Positions 1 to 16,115 of a stretch of DNA of 64,000 nt are shown piece by piece (position 1 is the first letter of the stretch; each line of letters begins with the position of its first letter). This stretch comes from Chloroflexota bacterium (lineage in GTDB: Bacteria; Chloroflexota; Dormibacteria; Dormibacterales; Dormibacteraceae), in the NCBI GenBank assembly GCA_005883575.1, contig VBFH01000030.1, positions 62,001 through 126,000 of the forward strand. Reading direction: 5' to 3'. Made by a program: the position numbers and the translations under genes. The notes below the pieces were generated by a model. That model made no database searches. It was not told the DNA's origin and was given only the letters and a program-made list of their open reading frames with translations.

Positions 1-2
1 TG

Positions 3-197
3 CACCGGCTGCTCCTGGAGTGGCTGCCGCGGCTGACGCCCGGCGGCGCGGCCTACCTTGTCGTGCAGCGAAACCTGGGCGCGGACTCGCTGGCGTCCTG
101 GATGCGGGGGCAGGGTTGGAGCGTCGCGCGCCTGAAGTCGAAGAAGGGCTACCGGGTGTTCAAGGTCAAGGTCACCGAGCCAACAGCAGGGAGCTAG
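3..197 (+). CDS. RsmC-like class I methyltransferase, 3' fragment
   Basis: This is an open frame entering from the left edge and ending in TAG at 195-197, giving 64 residues of a C-terminus. It contains [21 protein letters not shown] near the start and KKGYRVFKV near the end. That pattern is typical of the C-terminus of small methyltransferase-domain (MTS) proteins of the RsmC type, which methylate a guanine N2 of 16S rRNA using S-adenosylmethionine. The catalytic and SAM-binding parts lie outside the window, so the substrate is inferred from resemblance only. The stop codon overlaps the stop of the convergent gene on the other strand: both TAG codons share the palindrome CTAG at 194-197. Confidence 0.7.
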   Translation, partial: HRLLLEWLPRLTPGGAAYLVVQRNLGADSLASWMRGQGWSVARLKSKKGYRVFKVKVTEPTAGS

Positions 198-1210
198 GCC
201 TGCCCGGCGAAGTGGCACGCCGCGATCTGGTCCGGCGCGCCGTGCGCCTCGAGCGGCGGCTCGACCTCGCTGCAGACCCCGGGCACCCGCGCGATCGGGC
301 AGCGCGTGTGGAACCGGCATCCGGACGGCGGGTTGACCGGTGACGGAATCTCTCCCTTGAGTGTGATCGGCGCCCGCTCCTTCTCCACGATCGGGTCCGG
401 CACCGGGATCGAGCTCAGCAGGGCCTTGGTGTACGGGTGCTGGGGCCGGTCGTAGATGTCGTTCCGGTCGGCGGTCTCCACGACCTTGCCGAGATACATC
501 ACCGCGATCCGGTCTGACAGGTGTCGGACAACGGCAAGGTCATGCGCGATGAAGAGATACGTCAGGTCGAACTCCCGCTGCAGGTCCTGCAGCAGGTTGA
601 TGATCTGGGCCTGGATCGAAACGTCCAGCGCCGAGACCGGTTCGTCGCACACGATGAAAGACGGGTTCACGGCGAGCGCCCGGGCGATGCCGATGCGCTG
701 TCGCTGGCCACCCGAGAACTCATGCGGGTACCGGTTTGTGAAGTTGGGGTTCAAGCCGACAAGGCGAAGCAGCTCCTGGACACGCCGGCGGCGGTCGCGC
801 ACCGTGCCGATGGCGAAGTTGTCGAGCGGCTCCTGGATTATGTCGCCCACCGTCATCCGGGGGTCGAGCGAGGCAAACGGGTCCTGAAAGATCATCTGCA
901 TCTTTCGCCGCACCCGGCGCAGGCGGCCGCCGTGCAGCTTGGTGAGGTCCTGACCATCGAAGATGATCGACCCGGCGGTGGCCGGCAGGAGACCCGTAAC
1001 GAGGCGCGCGAGCGTCGACTTGCCGCAGCCGGACTCGCCGACGAGCCCCAGCGTCTCGCCCCGGTTGATCTGGAGGTCGACGCCGTCCACCGCCCGCACC
1101 GAGAGGCCTCCGAAGCCGCTGATCGGGAAGTGCTTGACGGCCCCGTTGATGCGCAAGAGCACCGGGTCCGCCTTGACCGCCGTGATCGGCGTCCTCTCAG
1201 CCGCCTGCAC
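194..1210 (-). CDS. oppF: Oligopeptide/dipeptide ABC transporter ATPase (OppF/DppF type)
   Basis: This 338-residue protein is the second nucleotide-binding subunit of a peptide importer and couples ATP hydrolysis to uptake at the inner face of the membrane. Walker A (GESGCGKST) is at about residues 58-66. The Q-loop lies in [10 protein letters not shown], the signature is [10 protein letters not shown], and Walker B ends in CDEP. The C-terminal oligopeptide-transporter domain includes CRFHTRCP. The GTG start at 1210 overlaps the end of the upstream oppD-like gene by 14 bp, so the two are probably translationally coupled. The family is clear; whether the cargo is a dipeptide, a longer oligopeptide or nickel cannot be read from the sequence. 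Confidence 0.9.
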   Translation of the reverse strand: MQAAERTPITAVKADPVLLRINGAVKHFPISGFGGLSVRAVDGVDLQINRGETLGLVGESGCGKSTLARLVTGLLPATAGSIIFDGQDLTKLHGGRLRRVRRKMQMIFQDPFASLDPRMTVGDIIQEPLDNFAIGTVRDRRRRVQELLRLVGLNPNFTNRYPHEFSGGQRQRIGIARALAVNPSFIVCDEPVSALDVSIQAQIINLLQDLQREFDLTYLFIAHDLAVVRHLSDRIAVMYLGKVVETADRNDIYDRPQHPYTKALLSSIPVPDPIVEKERAPITLKGEIPSPVNPPSGCRFHTRCPIARVPGVCSEVEPPLEAHGAPDQIAACHFAGQA

Positions 1211-2279
1211 CGCCCCCCACCTCCGCCACCGGGGCCTTCAGCTTCTCCGCCGCCTCTTTGGACAGGGCGCTCGTCTTGGCCGCCTCGAGGCTTTCATCCT
1301 TCACGTTCCTCATCAGCACCCAGCAGCGCGCTACCTGGTTGACGTCGACCTCGCCAAGGTTCGGCTCAGGATCGACCTTGCACTTGTCGATCACGAACGG
1401 GCAGCGTGGGTGAAATTTGCACCCTGGCGGCGGGTTCAACAGGTCGGGCGGGAGGCCACGGATCGAAACCAGCCGCTCCTTGCGAGCCTCGTCCACGCGG
1501 GGCACCGAGCGAAGGAGCGACCACGTGTAGGGATGCTGCGGGCTCTTGAAGATCTGGTCGACCGGCCCCTCTTCGACGATCCTGCCGGCGTACATCACGA
1601 TGATCCGCTGGCAAAGGCTGGCGACCAGAGCCATGTTGTGCGTGATCAACATCATCGCCGTGCCGAGCTCGCGGTTCAGCTGCTTCATGAGCTGGATGAT
1701 CTGAGCCTGCACGGTGACGTCGAGCGCGGTGGTCGGCTCGTCGGCGATCAGCAGCGACGGCTCGTTGGAGAGGCCCATGGCGATCATGGCGCGCTGGCGC
1801 ATGCCGCCCGAGAACTGGTGTGGATAGTCCTTGACCCGTGACTCGGCGGCGGGCACGCGAACCCGCTTCAGCAGCTCCACGACTCGCCCCCGGGCGAGTG
1901 TCTGCGTGAACCGCTGATGCGCCGTCATCGCCTCTTCGATCTGGCTCCCGATCTTGGTCACCGGATTCAGCGACGTCATCGGGTCCTGGAAGATCATGGC
2001 GACGTCGTTGCCGCGGAAGTCGCGGATCTCGTCATCGGTCATCTTCGTGACGTTCTTGCCGGCAAACAGGATCCTGCCCGATGTGATCCGGCCCGGATCC
2101 GGCACCAGACGGAGGATCGAGAGTGCGGTCATCGTCTTGCCGCATCCGGACTCGCCGACGACGCCGACCGTCTCGCCGGCGTCGACATGGAGCGTGACCC
2201 CGTCAACGGCCCGGACCACTCCGCGTGACGTGTAGAACTGGGTATGCAGGTCTTCGACCTGAAGCAGCGTCTGTGCCAA
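1197..2279 (-). CDS. oppD: Oligopeptide/dipeptide ABC transporter ATPase (OppD/DppD type)
   Basis: This 360-residue ATPase subunit partners the OppF-like protein. Walker A (GESGCGKT) is at about 42-49, followed by [11 protein letters not shown] in the Q-loop region, the signature [10 protein letters not shown], Walker B ending in ADEP, and the C-terminal oligopeptide-transport extension with CKFHPRCP. The likely start is TTG at 2279; no good Shine-Dalgarno is visible, so the exact start is uncertain by a few codons. The gene lies in the usual order after the two permeases and 23 bp downstream of the oppC-like gene. The last residues (about 335-360) are low-complexity Lys/Ala/Gly and are not part of the conserved fold. 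Confidence 0.9.
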   Translation of the reverse strand: MAQTLLQVEDLHTQFYTSRGVVRAVDGVTLHVDAGETVGVVGESGCGKTMTALSILRLVPDPGRITSGRILFAGKNVTKMTDDEIRDFRGNDVAMIFQDPMTSLNPVTKIGSQIEEAMTAHQRFTQTLARGRVVELLKRVRVPAAESRVKDYPHQFSGGMRQRAMIAMGLSNEPSLLIADEPTTALDVTVQAQIIQLMKQLNRELGTAMMLITHNMALVASLCQRIIVMYAGRIVEEGPVDQIFKSPQHPYTWSLLRSVPRVDEARKERLVSIRGLPPDLLNPPPGCKFHPRCPFVIDKCKVDPEPNLGEVDVNQVARCWVLMRNVKDESLEAAKTSALSKEAAEKLKAPVAEVGGGAGG

Positions 2280-2302
2280 TCTGGCTGCAGAACTCTACAG
2301 CG

Positions 2303-3217
2303 CTAGCGGCGCATTCGCGGGTCGAGGGCGTCCCGCAGGCCGTCGCCGACGAAGGAGAAGGCGAGCAGCGTGAAGCCGATCGCCAGCGCGGGGAACACCA
2401 CCGACGAGGGGTTGGCGTAGATCGCCTCGTAGCCGTCGAACACCATCTGGCCCCACGTCGGCGTGGGCGGCTGGATGCCGACGCCCAGGAAGCTCAGCAC
2501 CGCCTCGAGGAAGATGGCGTTCGGGATGCCAAACGTCAGGGTGACGATGATCGGGCCCAGAGAGTTGGGCAGCAGGTGCTTGAGAATCAGCTTTGGCGGC
2601 GATGATCCCGACGAGCGCGCGGCCTCGATGAACTCCTTCTCCTTGATGGACAGCACTTGGCCGCGAACCAGCCGAGCGAGTCCGACCCAGTTCACAAGCG
2701 CGATCGCGCCGAAGATCGTCAGCAGGCTCGGTCCGAAGACCGAGACCACCACGAGCACGAAGAGCAGGTCGGGAAACGCGTACCAAACGTCGGTGAAGCG
2801 CATCAGCAGGTTGTCGACGCGGCCGCCGAAGTAACCCGCGGTCAAGCCGATCAAGAGGCCGATGGGCAGGATGATGCCCTGGACGAAGATGCCGACCGCC
2901 AGCGAGATTCTGCTGCCGAACAGCAGGCGGCTCAGGGTGTCCCGGCCGAGCTCGTCAGAGCCGAAAAGGTAGCCGTTCTGGCCCGGGCCGGATTCAATGA
3001 ACTCGACGTTTTGCTTCAGCGGGTCGTGAATGATGCCGAGCTGCACGAGCAGCGGCGAACCGAAAGCGATCAGGATCAGCAGGACGACGAGGACTGCGCC
3101 GGCGATGGCCAGCCGATTACGACGGAAGCGCTGGGCGGCATCGCTCCACAGGCCGATCTGCTGTTCGGGGACCTCCCACTGGCTCAGCTGCTCGACGGTC
3201 GCTGCGGGGACGGCCAC
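2303..3217 (-). CDS. oppC: Peptide ABC transporter permease (OppC/DppC type)
   Basis: This is a 304-residue inner-membrane permease of the BPD_transp_1 family. A cytoplasmic N-terminus precedes a first transmembrane helix at about residues 34-58. A periplasmic loop with HYLFGSDELGRDTLSR-like sequence (here YLFGSDELGRDTLSR) follows; this is the OppC N-terminal domain hallmark. The remaining helices and the EAA loop (EAARSSGSSP) contact the ATPases. The GTG start at 3217 directly follows the TAG of the oppB-like gene with no spacer, so translation is probably coupled. The C-terminus ends in a basic DPRMRR, as is common in this family. Confidence 0.92.
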   Translation of the reverse strand: MAVPAATVEQLSQWEVPEQQIGLWSDAAQRFRRNRLAIAGAVLVVLLILIAFGSPLLVQLGIIHDPLKQNVEFIESGPGQNGYLFGSDELGRDTLSRLLFGSRISLAVGIFVQGIILPIGLLIGLTAGYFGGRVDNLLMRFTDVWYAFPDLLFVLVVVSVFGPSLLTIFGAIALVNWVGLARLVRGQVLSIKEKEFIEAARSSGSSPPKLILKHLLPNSLGPIIVTLTFGIPNAIFLEAVLSFLGVGIQPPTPTWGQMVFDGYEAIYANPSSVVFPALAIGFTLLAFSFVGDGLRDALDPRMRR

Positions 3218-4246
3218 CTAGGTCAGCCTCACACGAGGATCGATGAACACGTAGGCGACGTCGACGACGAGGTTCGCGACCGCGATGACCAGCGAGAAGA
3301 GCACGGTGGTGCCGAGGATCATCGGGTAGTCGCGCGACTCGATGGCGACGACGAATGCGCGGCCGATCCCGGGGATGCTGAACACCGTCTCGACGATCAC
3401 GGAGCCGGTGACCAGGAACGCAAACGTCGGCCCGAGGGTCGTGACCACAGGGATCAGCGAGTTCTTCAAGATGTGTCTGATCACGACGAGCCGCTCAGGC
3501 AAGCCCTTGGCCCAAGCGGTGCGTACGAAGTCCTGCCGGATTGTGTCGAGCGTGCTCGCCCGCGTGAGCCGCGCCGTGTAGGCGATCGGAAGCAGCGCAA
3601 GCGTTACCACGGGCATGATCAGCGAGTCGTCGATTCCGAATCCAGCCGCTGGCAGATAGAAGTTGCCGCCGGTTGCCTTGTAGGCGAGGACCGAGAGCAC
3701 CACGACCATCAGCGCTCCGATCACGAAGTTCGGGAACGAGGCCGCAACGGTCGCGAAGCCCATCGTGATGTAGTCGATCCGGGTGTTCTGGCGGAGCGCG
3801 GCCAGGACGCCGAGGCCGACGCCGACCGGGATGATCAGCAAGAACGCAAGCAGCCCGATCGTCGCGGTGTAGGGCCAGCTCTCGAGCAGCAGGCCGGAAA
3901 CTGTCTTGTTCTGGTACTGGTAAGAGAGCCCGAAGTCGAAGTGGACGACGCTCCAGATGTAGAGCAAGAACTGCTGAGCGACGGGCTTGTTGAGGCCGTA
4001 CCTGATGTTCAGGTTGTTGATCACCGTGTCCGACAGCTGGCGCCCTCCCGCCTTGTCCCACGGGCTGCCGGGGGCCAGATGCATGAGCGTGAACGTGATC
4101 AGGATGACGAAGAACAGGATCGGGATCATCCAGAGGATTCGCCGGACGATGAAGATCGTTAGGGCCCCCGACCTGGTGCTGGTGATCGCCCGCAGCTGGG
4201 AAGGCAGCAGGGCGCCCCGCATGGGACGCCCTGCTGTTGCTGCCAA
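3218..4246 (-). CDS. oppB: Peptide ABC transporter permease (OppB/DppB type)
   Basis: This 342-residue permease has the N-terminal IVRRILWMIPILFFVIL helix typical of OppB, a LAPGSPWDKA motif in the first periplasmic loop, and the EAA-like cytoplasmic loop FVRTAWAKGLPE. The TTG start at 4246 is preferred because AGGAAA lies 8 bases upstream. ATG at 4222 is the alternative and would remove an N-terminal tail that the family does not need. It forms the translocation pore with the adjacent OppC-like protein and follows the binding-protein gene by 14 bp, which places all five genes from oppA to oppF in one transcription unit. Confidence 0.9.
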   Translation of the reverse strand: MAATAGRPMRGALLPSQLRAITSTRSGALTIFIVRRILWMIPILFFVILITFTLMHLAPGSPWDKAGGRQLSDTVINNLNIRYGLNKPVAQQFLLYIWSVVHFDFGLSYQYQNKTVSGLLLESWPYTATIGLLAFLLIIPVGVGLGVLAALRQNTRIDYITMGFATVAASFPNFVIGALMVVVLSVLAYKATGGNFYLPAAGFGIDDSLIMPVVTLALLPIAYTARLTRASTLDTIRQDFVRTAWAKGLPERLVVIRHILKNSLIPVVTTLGPTFAFLVTGSVIVETVFSIPGIGRAFVVAIESRDYPMILGTTVLFSLVIAVANLVVDVAYVFIDPRVRLT

Positions 4247-4260
4247 TTCAGTTGTTTCCT

Positions 4261-5964
4261 TTAGTGCTGCGTGATGTACGCCTGGTTGTACCTGGAGTCG
4301 CCGGGAAGGTACTGGTCGTCGGTCGTCGTCACAGTCAATCCCTGCACGTACGGCTTGACGAGGTCGTACTCGTACGGCTGGTACAAGAACGCAACGACTG
4401 CGGTGTCGATGAGCATCTTCTGAGCCTGGGTGTAGTCCTTGGCGCGCTGGGTCTTGTCGGACTCAGCGTCTGCCTTGCTGATGAGAGCATCGTAGCCCGG
4501 GATGTTGAGACAGCCCCAGTTGAGGCTGTGGCATGACCCCGACTGGAAGATGTCGAACCAGTCTTGCTGGTCGGGATAGTCGCTGATCCAGCCGTCTAGA
4601 CCGTAGATGTCGAACACTCCCTTGCGGAGGTGCTGACCGGTCACGGTCTTGCTGTCCACGACGTCGAGCTGGATGGTGACGCCGAGGTTGGTCTGCCACT
4701 GGTCGGCTAGGAACTGGTTGACCGTCTTGTTCCCCGTGGTATTGCGGGTGAGCAGCTTCATCTTTGCAAGCTGGGCTGCCTTGCCCGAGTCCGCGAGCAG
4801 CTTCTTGGCCGCCGCGGGGTCGAAGCTCTGGGCGTTGTCCGAGGGGTCGTAGCCGGGCATGCCCTTCGGGATGAACGTTGGGAGCGGCTTCCCGTTGCCG
4901 TGCTCGATGTCGCTGACCAGCTTGTCGCGGTCGATCGACTTGGCGAGCGCCAGGCGGACCTTGGCGTCATCCAGCGGAGCTTCCTTCGTATTGAAGGAGA
5001 TCCAGTACTGGCTGAGCGTCGGGATCAGCTTCGCTTCCTTGCTGAGCTTGGGGTCGCCGCGCACGACAGTGACGTCTGCGAGCGGCACGTTGATGATGTC
5101 AAGCGCGCCGGTCTGGTACTGCGAGTAAGCGGTGTTCCCGTCAGCGATGTAGTAGTAGGTGATCTGCTGCAGTTTTGGTGCGGCCGCCCAATAGTTTGGG
5201 TTCGGCACGAGGGTGATGTGGTCCTTCGCCGCGATCTCTTTGATCTTGTACGGCCCGTTGCCGATGATCGTCGCCGCGTTGTTGGCCCACGCCTCGGCCT
5301 TGGTCGTGTCGGTCGAGGAGAATGCTCCGCCCGCCGCCTGCTCGATGACGTCCTTGCGGAGCGGGGCGGCCATCCACAGGGTCGCCACCCACTTGAAGTA
5401 CGCGGCCGGGTGGTCCAGCTTGACGACGAACGTGTTCGGGTCGGGCGCAGAAAGCCCGAGACCGTTGAGATACGCGTCAACCGCGCTGGCGCTCGTGGTG
5501 TCCACGCTGCCGTAGTTGCTGGCGCCGGCGATGGTCTGGTCGAAGAACGGGTCGACGTAGCCGGCGGCGAGCGCCGGGTTCAACAGGTGCTTCCAGCCGT
5601 ACACCCAGTCGCTTGCGGTGACCGGCTTGCCGTCGCTCCACTTTGCGTTCTGGCGCAGGTGGAACGTGTATGTGAGACCGTCCGAAGATACGTCGAAGCT
5701 CTGCGCGCCGAGCGGTTCGACGTCGCTCGAGTCTGCCTTGGCTCGGAACAAGCTGTCGTACGTCTGGATGGCGACGGCTCGCTCATACGTGTAGGTCTGC
5801 TGTGTGGGGTCCAGGCTGTTCGGCTCGGTGCCGTCGTTTGCCCGCAGGATCTGCTTGTCCGGCGAAGCGAGGTTGGCACTGGTCTGGCCGCCGCCGCCGC
5901 AGGCGGCCAGAAAGACCGCGCCGATCGCGAGCGTCAACGCCCGACTCCAACTACCTATCTGCAT
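4261..5964 (-). CDS. oppA: Extracellular peptide-binding lipoprotein (OppA/SBP family 5)
   Basis: This 567-residue protein is the solute receptor of the peptide importer. The N-terminus has a basic start, a hydrophobic stretch and the lipobox LAAC followed by Gly residues, so it is predicted to be anchored to the outer face of the membrane by a lipidated cysteine. The rest is a family-5 binding protein, with the conserved opening ILRANDGTEPNSLDPTQQ, a WSDGKPVTASDWVYGWKHL block and a GNGPYKI block. It is followed closely by the permease genes and preceded by a candidate sigma-70-type promoter at 6068-6097. It is a paralogue of the binding protein encoded just upstream. Confidence 0.9.
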   Translation of the reverse strand: MQIGSWSRALTLAIGAVFLAACGGGGQTSANLASPDKQILRANDGTEPNSLDPTQQTYTYERAVAIQTYDSLFRAKADSSDVEPLGAQSFDVSSDGLTYTFHLRQNAKWSDGKPVTASDWVYGWKHLLNPALAAGYVDPFFDQTIAGASNYGSVDTTSASAVDAYLNGLGLSAPDPNTFVVKLDHPAAYFKWVATLWMAAPLRKDVIEQAAGGAFSSTDTTKAEAWANNAATIIGNGPYKIKEIAAKDHITLVPNPNYWAAAPKLQQITYYYIADGNTAYSQYQTGALDIINVPLADVTVVRGDPKLSKEAKLIPTLSQYWISFNTKEAPLDDAKVRLALAKSIDRDKLVSDIEHGNGKPLPTFIPKGMPGYDPSDNAQSFDPAAAKKLLADSGKAAQLAKMKLLTRNTTGNKTVNQFLADQWQTNLGVTIQLDVVDSKTVTGQHLRKGVFDIYGLDGWISDYPDQQDWFDIFQSGSCHSLNWGCLNIPGYDALISKADAESDKTQRAKDYTQAQKMLIDTAVVAFLYQPYEYDLVKPYVQGLTVTTTDDQYLPGDSRYNQAYITQH

Positions 5965-6067
5965 ACGCGTCTTACCTCTCAGATGGATCCTGCGGCCTTC
6001 TTCCCGAAACGCGGGGCGAGAGTGCGCCGGCAGCAGGTCTTACTCACAGCCTCTTCGGCCAAATGGA

Positions 6068-6097
6068 ATTCTGTTGTGGTTAGCGCACAAGTGTCAA
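6068..6097 (-). promoter_or_regulatory. Candidate promoter for the oppA-oppF unit
   Basis: On the minus strand a perfect -35 hexamer TTGACA (6097-6092) is separated by 18 bases from CAGAAT (6073-6068), which matches four of six -10 positions. It lies about 100 bp upstream of the oppA-like start, in a stretch that is AT-richer than the flanking genes. The call rests on consensus match only. Confidence 0.45.
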
Positions 6098-6117
6098 GTT
6101 GCATAGGCCACCAGTTG

Positions 6118-6133
6118 GCGAACGTGCGTTCGC
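6118..6133. repeat. Perfect 7-bp inverted repeat upstream of the opp promoter
   Basis: GCGAACG and CGTTCGC are separated by TG. The repeat lies 20 bases after the stop of the upstream binding-protein gene and about 20 bases upstream of the candidate -35 of the oppA promoter. It could be a weak stem after the first gene or an operator; there is no U-tract, so a classical intrinsic terminator is not supported. Confidence 0.4.
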
Positions 6134-6152
6134 TCGCGTCCTTATTAATGGG

Positions 6153-7799
6153 CTAATGGGGCGCGATCGACAGCCGCGAGGGCTCGATCGCCCCCGGCCA
6201 CTCGTCCAGCGGCGACGTCACCAACCCCCGCACATAGGGCTGGACGAGATACCAGCTGACCGTCTGGGCGAGGAATGCGACCGGCGCCTCGCTCACCAGC
6301 ATCGACTGCGCCTGGAGATATTCCTGGTCTCGCCGCGCCGGCTGCACGTCGGTGCGCGCCACGCGGACGAAGTTGTCGTACTGCTGGCTCTGCCAGAACG
6401 GGATGTCGTTTGAGCTTGTTGTGAGGAAGATGTCGTACCAGTCCGCGGGATCGGGATAGTCGGCCGTCCATCCGCGCGGGCCCGTGATCTGGAACTGACC
6501 GGAGTCGATACGCGAAGCCAGCGTGTTGGCATCGAGGGCCTGGAGGTTGAGCTCGAGGCCGAGGTTGGTCTTGAGCTGGTCGTGGACGAATTTCGCCGTC
6601 GCCTTGGCAAAGTCGGAGGTCTGGTCATACGAGTAGGTGAGCGACAGCTGCTTGCCCGAGAGACCGGATACAGCGAGCGAAGCCCGTGCCTGTGCGACGT
6701 CGAACTTCTGGGTCGTCAGGTTGGGCGAGTGACCATGCATGCCCTTGGGAATGAACGTCGTCGCCGGGGTGCCCTCGCCCTGGAAGACCTGCTGGACGAA
6801 GGCGTTGCGGTCGATCGCCTGGGTAAGGGCCTGCCGCAGTCTGACGTTGTCGAGGGGTGGCGAGTTGACCCGAAACACGATCCAGAACACGGTGAGGTTT
6901 GGCGTCTTCACGAGCTGATGGCCGAGCGTCTTGTCAGCGGCGACCGAGGCCGCCTGGGCCGGTTGAACGGTCATCACGTCGAGGTCCCCGTGCCTGTACT
7001 TGTCGAGAGCAGCCGCGCCGTCATTGACGATCGGGAAATCGATCCGCGCTAGGGAAGCCTTGCCGCCCCAGTAGAAAGGATTGCGCTCGACGCGGATGTG
7101 GTCGTTCTTTGTCATCTCGGTGACCTTGAACGGCCCGTTGGTGAGGAAGGTGGTGGGCGAGCTCGCCCACCTGTCTCCGTTCTGGGTCACCACGTCTTCG
7201 CGGATCGGGGCGGCGGCGGGCATCGCCGCAAGCCAGAGAAAGGCAGGGTCCGGCCGAGCCAGCTGCACCCGAAACGTGAGGTCGTCGATCGCCTTCAGGC
7301 CGAGCATGGCCAGCGCGGCGTCGATCGTCGCCTTGTCCCGCTGCGGGTCCATCAATGAAACGCGCTCACCGTTCACGACCGCATCGGCGAACAGCGTCTC
7401 GTTGGGAGCGGCGAGGCGTGGGTCGATGAGCCGCTGCCACGCGTAGACGAAGTCCTGAGCCTTGACCGGCGTGCCGTCCCAGTACTTCGCGGTCGGGCGT
7501 AGGTGAAAGACGTACGCGGTGCCCGCGCTGTTGACCTCGTAGCTCTGCGCCGCCGCCGGGACCACCCCGCTGAGGTCGGGCGACGGCCTCATCAGGGGCT
7601 CGGACACGACGCGCAGAACCGCCGTCTCGTATGTGTACTGCGTCTGGCCCGGATCCAGCGATGCGGGCTGATCCTCCAGCATCACGCGCAGCACCTGGTC
7701 TTTGGCGAGCTTGGGCCCGACCGTGACCCCGGAATCGCACGCGGAGCTCGCGACCATCACGACCGCGAGGGCGCAGACGAGCCGTCGGCTTGGATTCAC
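6153..7799 (-). CDS. Second peptide-binding lipoprotein (SBP family 5)
   Basis: This 548-residue protein is a paralogue of the next binding protein, with the same block order: a RVMLEDQPASLDPGQTQYT opening, WDGTPVKAQDFVYAWQRL and TNGPFKVTEM. The N-terminus has a signal peptide with lipobox ASSAC, so it is predicted to be a membrane-anchored lipoprotein. The start is GTG at 7799; upstream ATG codons are not in frame. It lies 188 bp upstream of the oppA-like gene, which appears to have its own promoter, so the two receptors may be expressed differently but share one permease/ATPase set. Ligand specificity cannot be inferred. Confidence 0.88.
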   Translation of the reverse strand: MNPSRRLVCALAVVMVASSACDSGVTVGPKLAKDQVLRVMLEDQPASLDPGQTQYTYETAVLRVVSEPLMRPSPDLSGVVPAAAQSYEVNSAGTAYVFHLRPTAKYWDGTPVKAQDFVYAWQRLIDPRLAAPNETLFADAVVNGERVSLMDPQRDKATIDAALAMLGLKAIDDLTFRVQLARPDPAFLWLAAMPAAAPIREDVVTQNGDRWASSPTTFLTNGPFKVTEMTKNDHIRVERNPFYWGGKASLARIDFPIVNDGAAALDKYRHGDLDVMTVQPAQAASVAADKTLGHQLVKTPNLTVFWIVFRVNSPPLDNVRLRQALTQAIDRNAFVQQVFQGEGTPATTFIPKGMHGHSPNLTTQKFDVAQARASLAVSGLSGKQLSLTYSYDQTSDFAKATAKFVHDQLKTNLGLELNLQALDANTLASRIDSGQFQITGPRGWTADYPDPADWYDIFLTTSSNDIPFWQSQQYDNFVRVARTDVQPARRDQEYLQAQSMLVSEAPVAFLAQTVSWYLVQPYVRGLVTSPLDEWPGAIEPSRLSIAPH

Positions 7800-7828
7800 G
7801 GATTCATCTTAAACAGGCGTCGTGAGTA

Positions 7829-7887
7829 GGCCGGATTCACTCCGGCCGTCCCCAAACACTTTTCACTCCAGGGAACCCAGGTTCCCT
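7829..7887. repeat. Two inverted repeats between rpoC and the peptide transporter cluster
   Basis: GGCCGGA and TCCGGCC (7829-7847, 5-base loop) and AGGGAACC and GGTTCCCT (7870-7887, 2-base spacer) are both perfect. They lie in the leader of the first binding-protein gene, downstream of the rpoC terminator. They may be operators or leader stems for the peptide transporter; neither is followed by a U-tract. Confidence 0.35.
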
Positions 7888-7894
7888 CTCCTAG

Positions 7895-7926
7895 AAAAAA
7901 GGGGCAACCCTGGCGGGCGCCCCCTT
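7895..7926 (-). terminator. Intrinsic terminator after rpoC
   Basis: Read on the minus strand, AAGGGGGC pairs with GCCCCTT across a GC-rich loop and is followed by a run of six T. It lies 42 bases after the rpoC stop, the expected position for the end of the rpoB-rpoC transcript. Confidence 0.65.
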
Positions 7927-7967
7927 GTGCACGTAAGAGTGACTTTAGCCCAAACGGGCTTCAGTTT

Positions 7968-12206
<4,239 letters not shown>

Positions 12207-12240
12207 CCTTTTTCCTCTTCTTCCTTATCTATCTATGTAT

Positions 12241-12315
12241 CTATTCGGCAGAGTCTTCCCCGAGCTCTTCGCGCTCGAGGCTGATTCCCAGGTCAAGCGG
12301 GATCTCCGGGATGTC
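12241..12315 (-). repeat. Direct repeat of the rpoB 3' end
   Basis: These 75 bases encode the same 24 residues plus a stop as 12384-12458, the genuine rpoB end. All 11 codon differences are synonymous (for example ATA/ATC, CTC/CTT, CGG/CGC, TCG/TCT), and the stops differ (TGA in rpoB, TAG here). Similarity begins abruptly at the GAC of DIPEIP. Confidence 0.9.
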
Positions 12316-12383
12316 GGAACCCCACGAAATCTGCGATTTCGCGGGGACCCCTGTCTTGTTTGAATGCCGCGAAGAAGACATCC

Positions 12384-12387
<4 letters not shown>
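12241..12387 (-). CDS. Small reading frame coupled to rpoB and ending in a copy of the RpoB tail
   Basis: The ATG at 12387 overlaps the rpoB stop as ATGA and would be preceded by GGAGAGGA in the rpoB 3' end, about 9 bases upstream. The frame runs 48 codons to TAG at 12241. The first 24 residues ([13 protein letters not shown] and so on) are polar and basic and match nothing I recognise. The last 24 residues, from [10 protein letters not shown] to EELGEDSAE, are identical to the last 24 residues of RpoB, although 11 codons differ synonymously. This could be a translated peptide that mimics the beta C-terminus, or the relic of a second rpoB end left by recombination. Expression is not shown by the sequence. 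Confidence 0.45.
12320..12346. repeat. Strong hairpin between the rpoB stop and the tail copy
   Basis: CCCCACGAAATC and GATTTCGCGGGG form a 12-bp stem with one mismatch and a three-base loop. It lies within the small reading frame and has no U-tract, so it may be an RNA-processing or translational element rather than a terminator. Confidence 0.6.
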
Positions 12388-15923
<3,536 letters not shown>

Positions 15924-16115
15924 TTCGGTTCTCCTTCCAGGAAAAAGGGCGCGCTCAGTTAATAGGCTTCGTGAGCGGCCGGGACGTGCACAAACAGCGA
16001 GTATACGACAAATACCCCTCTATAGGGGCGCTTAAACAGGACCAGGACGGAACGGCCCCTGGCCTAGGTTTCCGGGCACTATACCACCGGAGGGGCCCGG
16101 TTAGCCTGTGCAGAG
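15924..16115. other. Divergent intergenic region upstream of rpoB
   Basis: This 192-bp gap should hold the rpoB promoter. On the minus strand a TATACT hexamer occurs at 16005-16000, and a second TATA-like element (TATAGT) occurs near 16082-16077. Neither has a convincing -35 at 16-18 bases. A CCCCTCTATAGGGG element lies at 16015-16028. No small reading frame or RNA gene is evident. Confidence 0.4.

Noticed and set aside
16000-16005. TATACT as a confirmed rpoB -10
   Set aside because: No -35 at the right spacing; kept only as a note within the intergenic region.
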